A stretch of 64,000 nucleotides of DNA from Irpex lacteus (Eukaryota > Basidiomycota > Agaricomycetes > Polyporales > Irpicaceae), in assembly GCA_001986395.2 (NCBI GenBank), contig MQVO02000050.1, forward strand, positions 1 to 64,000. The letters are read 5' to 3'. Of the stretch, positions 46,475 to 57,025 are shown piece by piece; the first letter of the stretch is position 1, and each line of letters begins with the position of its first letter. The position numbers were made by a program, and so were the translations under genes. The notes below the pieces were generated by a model. The model did no database searches and had not been told where the DNA came from. It was given only the letters and a program-made list of their open reading frames with translations.

Positions 46475-49400
46475 GTAAGCATTCACTACTACTCTATTCG
46501 GTACAAAGGTCTCACCCTCGTCCACGGCCCTCCAGTAACCCCGCATCCATCTGATTCCTCTTCCATCCCTACCCATTCCATCACCTCTTTCGCCATCTCT
46601 CATCTTCTCCCCTCTTCCCTCCATCACGTTTTAAACCCCACGTCATCGCTTCCTTCTATCATCGCCTTCCCTCTCTATTCTCCTCCTTCAGCCAGCAAAC
46701 CCACGTCATCGCTGATTCCTCCACCTACATCGCCCTTCGTCTATCGATTCGACGCCGCAAGTGGCCCCGTTTCTTATGTCCGGTCTCCCTGGTTACTGCC
46801 TGAAGAAAACCTGCATAAGTACGTAGCCCATTCGTTCACACATGCACGCTCCTTAACGCGATTTCACGCAGACTATATATTGGTTTCGCTGCCGTCCCCT
46901 GCGTGTATGTGTACGATAACCGGTTGCCGTTATAGAGTCCCCCATCCCCCTTCGTCCTCGCTGTGTCCCGCCGCTCTCTACGCACAGCCACCGGTGGTGG
47001 AGTTTTGCTCGGTCTCCACCTCCCGCCTATCCCCTTCTTTCACTCCGCATGTCCCCCGCTTGCTGTATTACTGTACTAGACAATGTGTACTTAGTATATG
47101 GCAATACACCGGTGCCCTCAGCCGTGATCCCCGAAACTTATGGTGTGACCGCTGTGACTTTATTAGTAGCAGCCCATACTTAGTAAATTTCGACGCTCGC
47201 GCTGATAAGTATAAGTCTATTATTATTAAAGACTTTATACCGCCGCTATGCCTGTACACTGGCGCTTTTACCTTAGAATATTTTTCTAAGTGCCAAAACT
47301 CGCTATTAGTACAAAACTCGAGCGCTTCGGACTTAGGATTTCTCGCAGACTTGTTTTTCGCACACTCCCTCGCTACATCACGCGTCTCGTACTTAGGTTT
47401 TCAGCACGGCTCTTCTTCATCACTTACAGAGTGTACTTGTATCTCGTCTCTGGCACCTTATGAGTATCCTATACTTGTCAAGCAGCCTATACAGTACATT
47501 TCCGAGTCGCTTCTCGCTTGCTGTTACCTACCATCTCAGTCACTTATGCAGGAGTTCTTGAGCATTTCGGACTTTCCTAATAAGGCAGTTGTAATGTTTT
47601 CACCTTCAGCTCAGTACTTTGACGCCCCGAGTGCCGATTTTCAAGCCCATTCTTTTCCGTCACATCACCCTTCACGCTTGCCCATGCCTAATGATGATTA
47701 TCATCCGTCACCTATGTCTACCCTCCCTCCCGCCCTTTCGGAGTACTTAGACCAAGATGATCAAACATTGCGCTTGTCTTCGCATGCTCAGACTCGTTAT
47801 GATTATGAGGAGGAGTTCGCTTCACCGATTTCTTGTAATTACGCTGCGCCCAAGGTCGTTGATGGCTTTGATGATGATGAAGCTCCCTTGTACTTTACAA
47901 CCTCGATGCACGATGCTTTCGCCGATCTCGAAGATGACGAGGTCGTCATCTGTATTGACGGGGAGGAGGTACACTCCGCTTGGAAGCGCAGTGCATCTCG
48001 GATTCTTACTATTACGGAGCCGCAAACCGCAGACTTGTCTACGCAAAATGCCGATTTGTTCACGCTAGATGCAGATTCTTTTACGCAGAATGCAGATACG
48101 TTTACGCAAGACGCAGATTCGTTTACTATGTATAAGCGCGTTGACAGGAAAGTCAAACCAGTGCCCGCTGTATTCCCAGAAGATGCACGAGTTGTACGTA
48201 AATTTCCTGAAGACCCGCTTAACTCTCTGCCGCCGCTGCCGTACCACCCACCTGTGTTTGTCCCAGATCCGGGAGGACGTCTTACTGAGGAACGTTTAGA
48301 AGAAATGAACGTCAACCCAGACAACTTTCTCTTACCAGAAGAGGAGAAGTTATTCGTTCATATTCTGAAGCTGAATCAGTATAGCTTTGTATTCGAAGAC
48401 AGCCAACGCGGATCATTCCGTGAAGACTACTTCTCTCCGTACATCATTCCAGTAGTACCTCATGTACCTTGGGCCTTCACCAACATTCCGATACCACCAG
48501 GAATCAAAGACAAGGTTGTTGAACTACTGAAGGAGAAGATAGCTGCAGGCGTTTACGAACCAAGCCAGTCATCATACCGCTCACGTTGGTTCTGTGTTCT
48601 CAAGAAGAGTGGGAAGTTACGTCTAGTCCATGACTTGCAACCCCTCAACAAAGTCACTATCCGAGACGCAGGTTTACCGCCAAACTTAGACAATTTTGTG
48701 GAACCTTTCGCTGGCCGTCAATGTTACTCAGTGTTTGACCTATACTGGGGCTTTGATGCTCGCAAAGTTCACCCCGAAAGTCGTGATATGACCGCTTTCC
48801 TGACACCGTTAGGATTGTTACGCATCACATCACTACCAACCGGTTTCACAAATTCACCAGCTGAGTTCCAGGCATGTATGACGTTTATCCTCCAAAATGA
48901 GATCCCGCACATCGCAGACATATTCATTGATGACTTGCCTATCAAAGGTCCGTCCTCAACCTACCCTGACGTCAACGGTAATCCCGAAGTTATTCCCCAG
49001 AACCCAGGCATACGTCAGTTCATTTGGGAGCATGCCAATGATGTTCATCGTATTCTTCATAGAGTAGGACATGCCGGAGGAACTTTCTCACCAGGAAAGA
49101 TTCAGCTTTGTCAGCCAGAGGTTCTGATTGTTGGACAGAAATGTACTCCAGCAGGACGCTTACCTGATGAGCAGAAAATAGAGAAGATTCTCAAGTGGCC
49201 TACACTTAAAACAGTAAAGGACGTACGAGGTTTCCTAGGCTTATGCGGAACCGTCCGAATCTGGATTAAGGACTACTCTCAGCTAGCACGACCCCTCACA
49301 GAGCTTGTACGCCATGATGTTGAATTTGAATGGGATGATCGCAGACAACAAGCTTTTGATGCACTCAAAGCTGCTATTACGTCACCGCCTGCTTTACGTC

Positions 49401-51334
49401 CCATTGATTACACATCAGCTCAACCTGTAGTTCTATCAGTCGACTCTAGTTTTATGGCTGTAGGCTTTATTCTCTCTCAGTATGACAACGAGAAGAAGAA
49501 GAGGCCAGCACGCTACGGTTCTATCCCCATGAACGAGCGTGAATCACGTTACTCCCAGCCTAAACTCGAACTATATGGTTTATACCGAGCACTCCGCGCA
49601 TACAGACTCTATCTCATAGGAGTTCAGTCTCTTCAGGTCGAAGTAGATGCCAAGTATATTAAGGGAATGCTCAACGAGCCTGACCTGCAGCCCAATGCTA
49701 CCATCAACCGTTGGATTCAGGGAATCCTTCTGTTCGATTTTGAGCTCATCCACGTACCTGCGGAACGTCACAAAGGACCTGATGCCTTGTCACGCAGAGA
49801 ACTAGCAGATGACGAAGAAGTCAAAAGCGAAGATGATGCATGGCTCGATGATATTGCGCTCTATACCCAAAGTCACACCCAGTACTCGCATGATGGTTAT
49901 GACCATTCTTTCCGCCAAAGTTCATATGTCTTATTGTCACCCAAAGACCAGGTGCTTGCAGATATTTTCAAGTTCCTTACTACTCTTCAATTGCCACCCG
50001 CACATGATACTGAGCAAACAAAGCGACAGTTCATAAGGAAAGCCCAGCGTTTCTTCGTAAAAGACGGAGCAATGTTCAGACGCCAAGGCCAAAAGCTGCC
50101 AACTAAGGTTATCCTGCGGGCAAACAAAAGGCAACAAATTTTGGAACAACTGCATGAGGAATTAGGACATCGCGGACAATACGCTGTCATGCAAACCTGC
50201 AAAGAAAGGTTCTACTGGCCTACTATGTTTGACGACATCAAGCAGCATATCAAATCGTGTCATGAGTGCCAACTATGGACTACTCGTAGAAGTCAGCTTC
50301 CATTGATGGTATCGACCCCCACCACTGTCTTTGCCAAGATTCACGTCGATGTTATGTATATGCCCAAGGTTAACAAGTTTGAGTATATCGTTGCCGCACG
50401 TGACGACTTAACAGGAGCTGCAGAAGGACGCGCGTTACGTAACTTGAAAGCCACAACCCTAGCCAAGTTCTTCTTTGAAGAAATCCTCTGCCGATATGGA
50501 GCCGTTGGACAAGTCACAACAGACAACGGATCCGAAGTTCAAGGAGCATTTACTGAGCTCATGGACAGATACGGCCTACCCCGCATTACAATTTCTCCAT
50601 ACAACTCAAGAGCCAATGGAGTAGTTGAACGAGGACACTTCACAATTCGCCAAAGCATCCTTAAAGCATGCAAAGGAAGAACTGCAGATTGGCCAGACAA
50701 AGTTCACATGGCCTTCTTCGCTGACAAGTGTACTACACGACGCCAAACAGGTTATTCACCTTTCTATCTACTACACGGAACATCACCAGTTCTGCCTATT
50801 GATCTGACTGAAGCCTCTCTTATGGTTACAGGATTTCATTCCAATATGAATTCTGAAGACCTACTTGCGCTACGCATCCAGCAGTTCCAGAAACGAGATA
50901 AAGACTTAGAAGATGCCGCTGCTACCCTCCGTAGACATCGCTTCAAGTCCAAGCAACAGTTTGAGTTACGCTACCGAAGGACTCTGTGGACAGATGATCT
51001 TGAAGTAGGAACCTTAGTGATCATGCGTAACAGTGCTAAGGACAAGAGTCTAGACAAGAAATACTCACCACGGTATTTAGGCCCTTACGAAGTTGTTCGT
51101 CGAACTCGAGGCGGATCCTATGTCTTGAAGGAACTAGATGGAGCCGTAATGAGGCAAGGTGTTGCTGCTCAACGTCTACTGCCCTACCTGTCCAGAGATG
51201 ATACCCGTTTAGCTCAACTGGCAGAAGACATTGAGGATGAAGATGATATGATTCAGGATGAAGCCTCAGATTCAGAAGAGGAATTGGATGTAGAATTTTA
51301 TCACTCCAACACTTCTGACTCTGACAGCAACTGA
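46475..51334 (+). CDS. Retrotransposon Pol: reverse transcriptase, RNase H, integrase
   Basis: It is plus frame 2, open from 45383 but in use only after the gag ORF ends; where translation starts is not clear. The first 500 codons or so are unrecognised, including acidic repeats of the type TQNADxFT. The reverse transcriptase begins near 48480: SRWFCVLKKSGKLRLVHDLQ, FDLYWGFDARKV, LPTGFTNSPAEFQ, and an active site FIDD (about 48923) in place of the common YxDD. RNase H follows (LSVDSSFMAVGFILSQ, PKLELYGLYRAL). The integrase has an HHCC zinc finger (50150-50280, CHECQ). Its core has Asp in HVDVMY, Asp in TTDNGSEV and Glu in VVERGH. The C terminus is acidic and has no clear chromodomain. No internal stop was seen. 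Expression needs frameshifting, reinitiation or splicing. Confidence 0.9.
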   Translation, partial: VSIHYYSIRYKGLTLVHGPPVTPHPSDSSSIPTHSITSFAISHLLPSSLHHVLNPTSSLPSIIAFPLYSPPSASKPTSSLIPPPTSPFVYRFDAASGPVSYVRSPWLLPEENLHKYVAHSFTHARSLTRFHADYILVSLPSPACMCTITGCRYRVPHPPSSSLCPAALYAQPPVVEFCSVSTSRLSPSFTPHVPRLLYYCTRQCVLSIWQYTGALSRDPRNLWCDRCDFISSSPYLVNFDARADKYKSIIIKDFIPPLCLYTGAFTLEYFSKCQNSLLVQNSSASDLGFLADLFFAHSLATSRVSYLGFQHGSSSSLTECTCISSLAPYEYPILVKQPIQYISESLLACCYLPSQSLMQEFLSISDFPNKAVVMFSPSAQYFDAPSADFQAHSFPSHHPSRLPMPNDDYHPSPMSTLPPALSEYLDQDDQTLRLSSHAQTRYDYEEEFASPISCNYAAPKVVDGFDDDEAPLYFTTSMHDAFADLEDDEVVICIDGEEVHSAWKRSASRILTITEPQTADLSTQNADLFTLDADSFTQNADTFTQDADSFTMYKRVDRKVKPVPAVFPEDARVVRKFPEDPLNSLPPLPYHPPVFVPDPGGRLTEERLEEMNVNPDNFLLPEEEKLFVHILKLNQYSFVFEDSQRGSFREDYFSPYIIPVVPHVPWAFTNIPIPPGIKDKVVELLKEKIAAGVYEPSQSSYRSRWFCVLKKSGKLRLVHDLQPLNKVTIRDAGLPPNLDNFVEPFAGRQCYSVFDLYWGFDARKVHPESRDMTAFLTPLGLLRITSLPTGFTNSPAEFQACMTFILQNEIPHIADIFIDDLPIKGPSSTYPDVNGNPEVIPQNPGIRQFIWEHANDVHRILHRVGHAGGTFSPGKIQLCQPEVLIVGQKCTPAGRLPDEQKIEKILKWPTLKTVKDVRGFLGLCGTVRIWIKDYSQLARPLTELVRHDVEFEWDDRRQQAFDALKAAITSPPALRPIDYTSAQPVVLSVDSSFMAVGFILSQYDNEKKKRPARYGSIPMNERESRYSQPKLELYGLYRALRAYRLYLIGVQSLQVEVDAKYIKGMLNEPDLQPNATINRWIQGILLFDFELIHVPAERHKGPDALSRRELADDEEVKSEDDAWLDDIALYTQSHTQYSHDGYDHSFRQSSYVLLSPKDQVLADIFKFLTTLQLPPAHDTEQTKRQFIRKAQRFFVKDGAMFRRQGQKLPTKVILRANKRQQILEQLHEELGHRGQYAVMQTCKERFYWPTMFDDIKQHIKSCHECQLWTTRRSQLPLMVSTPTTVFAKIHVDVMYMPKVNKFEYIVAARDDLTGAAEGRALRNLKATTLAKFFFEEILCRYGAVGQVTTDNGSEVQGAFTELMDRYGLPRITISPYNSRANGVVERGHFTIRQSILKACKGRTADWPDKVHMAFFADKCTTRRQTGYSPFYLLHGTSPVLPIDLTEASLMVTGFHSNMNSEDLLALRIQQFQKRDKDLEDAAATLRRHRFKSKQQFELRYRRTLWTDDLEVGTLVIMRNSAKDKSLDKKYSPRYLGPYEVVRRTRGGSYVLKELDGAVMRQGVAAQRLLPYLSRDDTRLAQLAEDIEDEDDMIQDEASDSEEELDVEFYHSNTSDSDSN

Positions 51335-51364
51335 GGACAGTTGCAATTTCAAGTGCCCCGCGGA

Positions 51365-52458
51365 TGTAACGCCATTACTTTGTAATGTGTTGGTTACATG
51401 TGCAAACTCACTACTGAGACTCAGCAGACCCTACCGGACTCCTAGACCCCACCAGTAACCTAGGTCACGATGAGGCTGTGCAAAGCTATGCATGGATATG
51501 TGAAGCTATGCGCGGGCTACGATGTGGCTGTGCGCTACCTATGAGTCATTCTGCGTCCACGACAACCAAATGAGTCAGCATACGTGAGGCTATGCACTGT
51601 GGCTATGCTGCAGAACATTCCGGAACACATTGCACAGCAAATCTATGTCATCCCCACCTTGTTACGTGTTTCATATCGGCAACGCACAGCGTTGTCACGG
51701 CCATTGTAGATACAGATCCCTGAGGCTATGCTAGTAGATACATGACTTCCTGTACATATAAATAGAGGGGCCTTCCTGCCCCAGAATGCAAGCAACTTCA
51801 GAGGAAGCATTTAGTACCCACCGAGTCAGTTAGTAGGAACGTTCAGTCGTACGTTTACGTCTATAGCTTAGGTGTAACTCCACGAGCGGGTTAGCCTTTC
51901 AGAACTCCTTGGTTGCTTGATAGCTATCACGTAAGTAGACACTCATCAGGCGCACAGAGCTGCGAAGGGAGCTGTCTATTACGCTGCTAGTATCAAGTAC
52001 TCGTGAGGAATTCAGCCGTAGTCGTTCATCGTATCAGGTATCGTATCGTATTAGTCTGATCCAGGGTATTGTTTGTTTCTTCCCTCTACTCTCTCACTCT
52101 ACTCTCAACTCTAAACCCACCTTCTCATAGTCTATAGTTCCTGTCTAAAGGTCTTTCACTCCCCAACACGAACGACCGGGATAGATCGACCTAACGTCTG
52201 GTCCATCGATTCTCGGCAGAAGAGATTAGGCTTGCGTATCGTAGACATCACTCCGACCTTCGTGTTCACCAGTCCCAGAGCTACTCATCGCTAGGCGTAG
52301 TGCTAGTCACACCCACTTCGATTCCCCCTTCCGTTTCCCATCCAACTCTACACCACATATCTACTTGCTCTGCCTGGTACCATAACACTTACCGCGTCTC
52401 AGTCGTCTTACGTATCCCAGGCCGCTGCACTTAGCAATCTCATTTTCTGATCTCGACA
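51365..52458 (+). repeat. 3' LTR
   Basis: 1,094 bp, with no difference seen from the 5' LTR by eye. The bases just before it (ending CAAGTGCCCCGCGGA) do not form an obvious polypurine tract. Confidence 0.95.
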
Positions 52459-52462
52459 GCGG

Positions 52463-53126
52463 AAAAGTTACCGTGTTTCTTTCCTCAATATCAACGCGCA
52501 TTATCGACACAACAAACCACAGGGGTAGCCTGCGTTATGCAAAGATAGCTATGATTAAATGTCTAGTCAAGAGCTATAACCATCGTTGAGTAATGACCAC
52601 TATTTCATCCGACCACTAATACCGGCACAGAATCCAAGTGACTATCTCTCGTTTGATATGTGACTACCCTCTTCTATGCCATCCATATGCCATTTAAATG
52701 TCAATAGTACGTATATGTGCCACTTTTGACGTGTTCCTTCGGTGTATAGGGACACGACGACCGTAATACTGCCGGCGGCCACGGTAGGCTACGTAGGGCG
52801 CGAAATTGTCGCTTCGATTGTCGGCTTTCATTCGTGTAGAACACACTGATACTTGATATAAGTAGAATATACATGCATTACATAAATTCAATACTATATC
52901 TTTGTATTAGGTAGCGTAGTTCTGCTATAGTTCATGGGGATATGTTTCCTACCGGCTGACAGATGAATCAGGCTGTACATGGGGAAGCGGAAGGAAGGGA
53001 CATTCATGCTTTTGGGATATGATTATAGGACATACAATAGTACACAACATACAACATCTAGTCCACCAGATAAGTTTTCGACGTACGCGACGTATATCCA
53101 GTGAACCAGCAGAGGCGAGTAACAAG
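52463..53126. other. Right interior of the Tc1/mariner-like element
   Basis: AT-rich, with no transposase motif and no supported gene. Confidence 0.4.
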
Positions 53127-53441
53127 CGCCGTTTCCAAACTTTTGGGCGCCACTAGTACTCCTTTGTCCATATTCACGCGCTCGTGCCGCATTTACCACT
53201 TACTACTGCCTCTCCAATCTTCAGGTGTACGTACTACGTTCTCGGTACTTATTTGTATACCATGACCACGATTACTGTCGTCTACTAATGTTGGGAGTAG
53301 ATTAGATTGGATTAGCCAGATGTGGGAACCGCGTGTAAGTTATGCGCAACATGAACTCTTCTCGCATGAGCCCCGACGTCGTCCTGGCATTGCACTTCAC
53401 GGAAAAGTGTTACTGCTTAACGGATAGATAGATGCTACTTC

Positions 53442-53535
53442 CCCCCCCCCCCCCCAAATCTCAACTACTTCACGATAAATCTCAACTCCCCTTCACGATA
53501 AACCTCTCTACCTCAACTACCCTTCACGATAAACC
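53442..53535. repeat. Poly-C tract and three tandem TTCACGATAAA units
   Basis: A run of about fourteen C is followed by three imperfect copies of a unit containing TTCACGATAAA and CTCAACT. The third unit overlaps the last codons of the hydrolase gene. Confidence 0.7.
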
Positions 53536-55295
53536 GTTCTACCATCTCAAGGAGGCGTCTCCTAGACCGCCGGTCGTCAAAGATCTGCGCGTGGTCCAGC
53601 TGAGGGCACCAGAGCACCTCCAGCCTCCCTCTATCCTTTCCTCCTCCTCCTCCTCCTCCTCCTCCTCCTCCTCCTCCTCCGTCTGCTCCTCCTCTTCCTC
53701 CTCCTCCTCCTCCTCCTCCTCCTCCTCCTCCGTCTGCCCCTTCCACCACCTCCTGCTCGCTATCACCAGCACCCACATCCCTCACCCTTCCCACCCACAT
53801 CTCCCTCACCTCCTCCTCCCCCGTCAAATACCTCCTCACCTCCTCCGCACCCACGATCTGGTCTCGTCCCGCCAACACAACACCAACCCTCCGTCCCTCC
53901 AGCTCCTCCCTCCAAAGAACATTCTCCGCCCAAAAAAAGTGGCGCGACAGCACACGCGCGACGTCCGGGTCGCGGCTGGCGAAGTACCACAATTGCCATT
54001 CGTTAGCCGTAAGAGGGGGGCGGTAGATGAAGTTGTAGGCTATGGTGGGTTGGTGGAGGAGGAAGGGGATGGGGTCGATGAAGATGTAGGCGGAGGGGTG
54101 TGGTGTGAAGTCAGGTGAGGAGGAGGGGGAGGAGCGGAGCATGTGGGCGGCGGTGACGGTGCCGTAGGAGTGTCCGATGACGACGTAGGAGGAGAAGCAG
54201 GGATGGAAGGCGAGGATGGAGGCGAGCGCGGAGAGGGTTTCGGGGCGCGTGGGGGGTGGTGGGGAGATGCGCATGCTTATGGGGAGGCTCTCTACTAAGA
54301 TGATGCCGACGTCTGGGTCGCTGGTTATTAGTTCGGAGAGGAAGGGGGTGTATGGCCAGAGCCCGATCTACGGCGGAGAGGTTAGTTGGGTTGTGTGAGG
54401 GGCTGGAAGGGGACTTACGCCGATGCCGTGGAGGAAGAGGATGGGGTGTTTGGTATGCGAAAGGTGTGGGCGGTACCAGTATGAGATGCTAGGATGAGGA
54501 GAGGGCGAGCTGAAATAGCTAAGCAGGCGTGGGGGGAAGTGGTGGTACCAGTACCGTTGGGTATAATGCTTGAATCCTTTGGATGAGAGGATGGTAGCGG
54601 TGCACGAGTCGACAGCTGCTACAATCTAACCGGAATACTGTAAATCACGATATAGTACAATACAAGAACTCACGATAACTCACGATATACCATATAAAAG
54701 GTCTATGAAGCGAGACGACAGGGTCCAAAGTGACTTTCATGCAGTCGAGCCCGTCGGTGCGACCTGCTTCCAGCTTGCGGCCTAGCAGCTTCTCGATAGT
54801 CTTGACGTACCCCTCCAGTTCGTCTTCCCAGTCGTGCACTGGCGCGTCAGCTGTAGTGGTGGAGAACAAGGCCCACAGGAGCCAGTCCACGAGGTTATCG
54901 CGACGGATGTCGGGGGACGGCGCGAAGTGGAACCACCCCGTGGCGGACTCGGTGTCGCGTGCTGTCGCGAAGCATTTCGCGAAGAGTGCCTCGCGTTCGG
55001 CGCGGGTGAGTTGTGTGGGGTGCGTTGCGGGCTGCGAGCCAGCAAGTTGAGCGGTGTACGTATACCATCATCGCAGTGTACTGCTCACCTGTTGTAAGAG
55101 GTAACTCCTGGGCAGGTACACTCCGAGGTAGAAGGTAGCTTCTACTACTGCGTAGTATCCCAGCCATCGCGAGTAGACCCATGAGCCGCTATACCAGCTT
55201 GCACATAGGTAGGTGATGCTGAGAGGTGCTATGAGCCGAAGGGCGAAGATGCAGGTGCGGATGAAGATGTATTCAGACAGCGAGTGGCCTATCAT
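53513..55295 (-). CDS. Alpha/beta hydrolase-fold protein
   Basis: The start at 55295 (MIGHSLSEYIFIRTCIFALR) gives a hydrophobic N terminus with one or two membrane segments. The next exon carries LTRAEREALFAKCF, GWFHFAPSPDIRRDNLVDWL and a cap-like region (DWEDELEGYVKTIEKLLGR). The hydrolase core follows: HPILFLHGIG (oxyanion region), the nucleophile elbow VIGHSYGT, the acid in LAGRDQIVG and the histidine in LDHAQIFDD. The triad is therefore Ser, Asp, His. Between acid and histidine lies a run of about thirty glycines broken by Arg-Gly-Gly-Ala-Asp, encoded by GGA repeats. Four exons with short introns (about 55075-55040, 54655-54628 and 54420-54370) are likely. It probably acts on an ester or lipid, possibly at a membrane; substrate unknown. 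It shares a 278-nt divergent promoter with the BuGZ-like gene. Confidence 0.85.
53640..53736. repeat. TCC/GGA trinucleotide repeat, two blocks
   Basis: Two long runs of TCC are separated by GTCTGC. They lie inside the hydrolase coding sequence and encode polyglycine on the minus strand. Confidence 0.95.
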
Positions 55296-55573
55296 CCGTG
55301 CCGCGACGTCGAGCACGGTGTGGTCGTGGTCGAAGATAGAAGAGAAAAAGATTGGTTTAAATTTATTGCAAGCATGGCTGCCTTGGAGGATAATAATATC
55401 GGTGAGGTCGTCACCCTCGTCACTGCGGTGGGGCGCTTCGTTCCTGGTCGGAGTCCGCGCGGGGTTACAATAACGCTGTCGGAGCTCATCTGAGATAAAC
55501 CAAGCGACACCGGCGTCGAACTTGCCACCAACACTCATCACCTACGACGAACGACCTTTGACTTGCACGCAGA

Positions 55574-57025
55574 ATGGCGAAGAAGAAGAATAAGCAGGTG
55601 TGTTGCGTTTTGGTTATTGTTGCTCGGTCTAATGTCTGGTGTAGATCATTCGCCCTTGGTGTTGGTACTGTGAGCGGGAATTTGAAGATGAAAAAGGTAC
55701 GAAGGCCATACCTGCCTGCCTGCATCATCGCCCAATGCTCATGATTTCACACCCAGTATTGATGCAGCACCAGAAGGCGAAACACTTCAAGTGCAACATG
55801 TGCCCTCGACGACTGAACACCGCAGGAGGTCTGGCGGTTCACATCCAACAGGTGCACAAGCTCGAACCAGAAAAGTCAGTCACCTCTCGCCCGTATCGTA
55901 TTCTTCCCTCTACTAACCTCCCACCAGCCTCCCACGTATCGAAAATGCGCTTCCGGGGCGCGATGGATACGAAGTGGAGATCTTCGGCATGGAAGGCATC
56001 CCCGCGCCCGACGTCGCAGACTACAAACGGCGCAAAGAAATCGAGCTCGGGCTCAACCCCGGCACCATCTCCCAGCCCCCCGCCAAGCGTCCCAAAGTCG
56101 AGAACCGGCCTCTCTCCGAAGCAGAGCTCCGCGCACAACTCGAAGCGCACAAGGCTCTCATGGGTGCCTCTGAGACCGCCAACCACCCGCCTCCTGACGG
56201 TGGCTCGTCGGCCGTATACGGTGCGCCCCCGCAAGCGTACGCGGCTCCGCCAGTCCCCGCCGTGCCGCCTCCTCTCCCTGCTATATCGCCCCCGGGAATG
56301 ATACCGCCTCCAGGTGCGCCATCTCCTTTCCCCCCGTTCGCAGCTCCGCCCTTTGCGCCCGGCATGATGCCTCCGTGAGTGCTCTCTCTACCTAGCATGT
56401 CGTCGCCGGTCTATTTACTCACAACGACGTGTCCCTATGGTAGTATACCTCCTCCTGGCTTCCCTCCCATACCACCTGGTTTCCCGCTACCTCCACCAGG
56501 CGTCATGCCCCCCGGTGCGCCGCCATTCCCCATGATCCCGGGCGCCCGTCCGCCCTTCCCTCTTCCTCCTCCTCCCTTCCTCCCTCCTGGTGTCTCGCCT
56601 CCTCCTGGCTTCACCCCGCCCGCACCACCACCACCTGCGCCTACCTTTGTACCCGCAAGTCAGCAGCTTCAAGCACCTCCCCCGAGCGCGAGCGTCACAC
56701 CGTCCAACGCTCCCACACCAACCGCTCCTCCCGAGCTAAAGCTGCCAGACCCGAAGCTGGCACAGACCAACGCGCCCTTCAAGAAGCCGACAGAGCTCAA
56801 GTGGTCCGATGCCAACTTCTCTCCCGTGCGTGTCTACTGTCTACCCTGGTCGATGGATGTATGTGTGTGTATGCTAACTGGAGAGTTTTACTGACTGAAC
56901 AGGAGGAACATCGTGCGATCCATCCCAGGTACTATGTCCCGCGCGACGTGACGAACGAGCAACCGCAAGGTCAGGGCGACGAGTCGAGGGGGAAGAAACG
57001 CGCGAGGGCAGAGGATTTGTTTTAG
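55574..57025 (+). CDS. BuGZ/ZNF207-like zinc-finger protein
   Basis: Six exons: 55574-55597, 55645-55696, 55757-55874, 55928-56374, 56444-56825 and 56903-57025, all in phase. The N terminus MAKKKNKQIIRPWCWYCERE and LMQHQKAKHFKCNMC form the paired C2H2 fingers diagnostic of ZNF207/BuGZ. These are followed by GLAVHIQQVH and then IENALPGRDGYEVEIFGMEG, also family-specific. The remainder is a long Pro/Gly-rich low-complexity region, which in animal BuGZ drives condensation on microtubules. Near the C terminus, NFSPEEHRAIHPRYYVP resembles the Bub3-binding (GLEBS) neighbourhood, and a basic KKRAR patch suggests nuclear import. In animals the protein stabilises Bub3 and helps spindle assembly and splicing. 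That role in this fungus is inferred. Confidence 0.9.

Larger units (their letters stand above)
38218..52458 (+). mobile_element. Ty3/Gypsy LTR retrotransposon (14.2 kb, full length)
   Basis: It is bounded by two 1,094-bp direct LTRs that begin TGTAACG and end CTCGACA. I saw no difference between the LTRs, which implies a very recent insertion. The target duplication is GCGG (38214-38217 and 52459-52462), or AGCGG if the last A is not counted in the LTR. Internal order is gag, zinc knuckle, aspartic protease, long extension, reverse transcriptase, RNase H, integrase, which is the Ty3/Gypsy order. It is unusually long because of the extension between protease and reverse transcriptase. All major frames are open, so it may be active. 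Confidence 0.97.
38010..53156. mobile_element. Tc1/mariner-like non-autonomous element, split by the Ty3 insertion
   Basis: Terminal inverted repeats lie at 38010-38039 and 53127-53156: 28 of 30 bases match, with core GGCGCCCAAAAGTTTGGAAA. Both are flanked outside by TA (38008-38009 and 53157-53158). The TA duplication and the CAAAAGTTTGG core are typical of Tc1/mariner ends. Without the nested retroelement the unit is about 0.9 kb and has no transposase frame, so it would be a MITE-like or internally deleted copy. Confidence 0.6.

Noticed and set aside
53432..54118. Plus-strand 228-codon frame rich in Ser and Pro
   Set aside because: It is the complement of the hydrolase gene, whose minus-strand frame has the Ser-Asp-His catalytic motifs.
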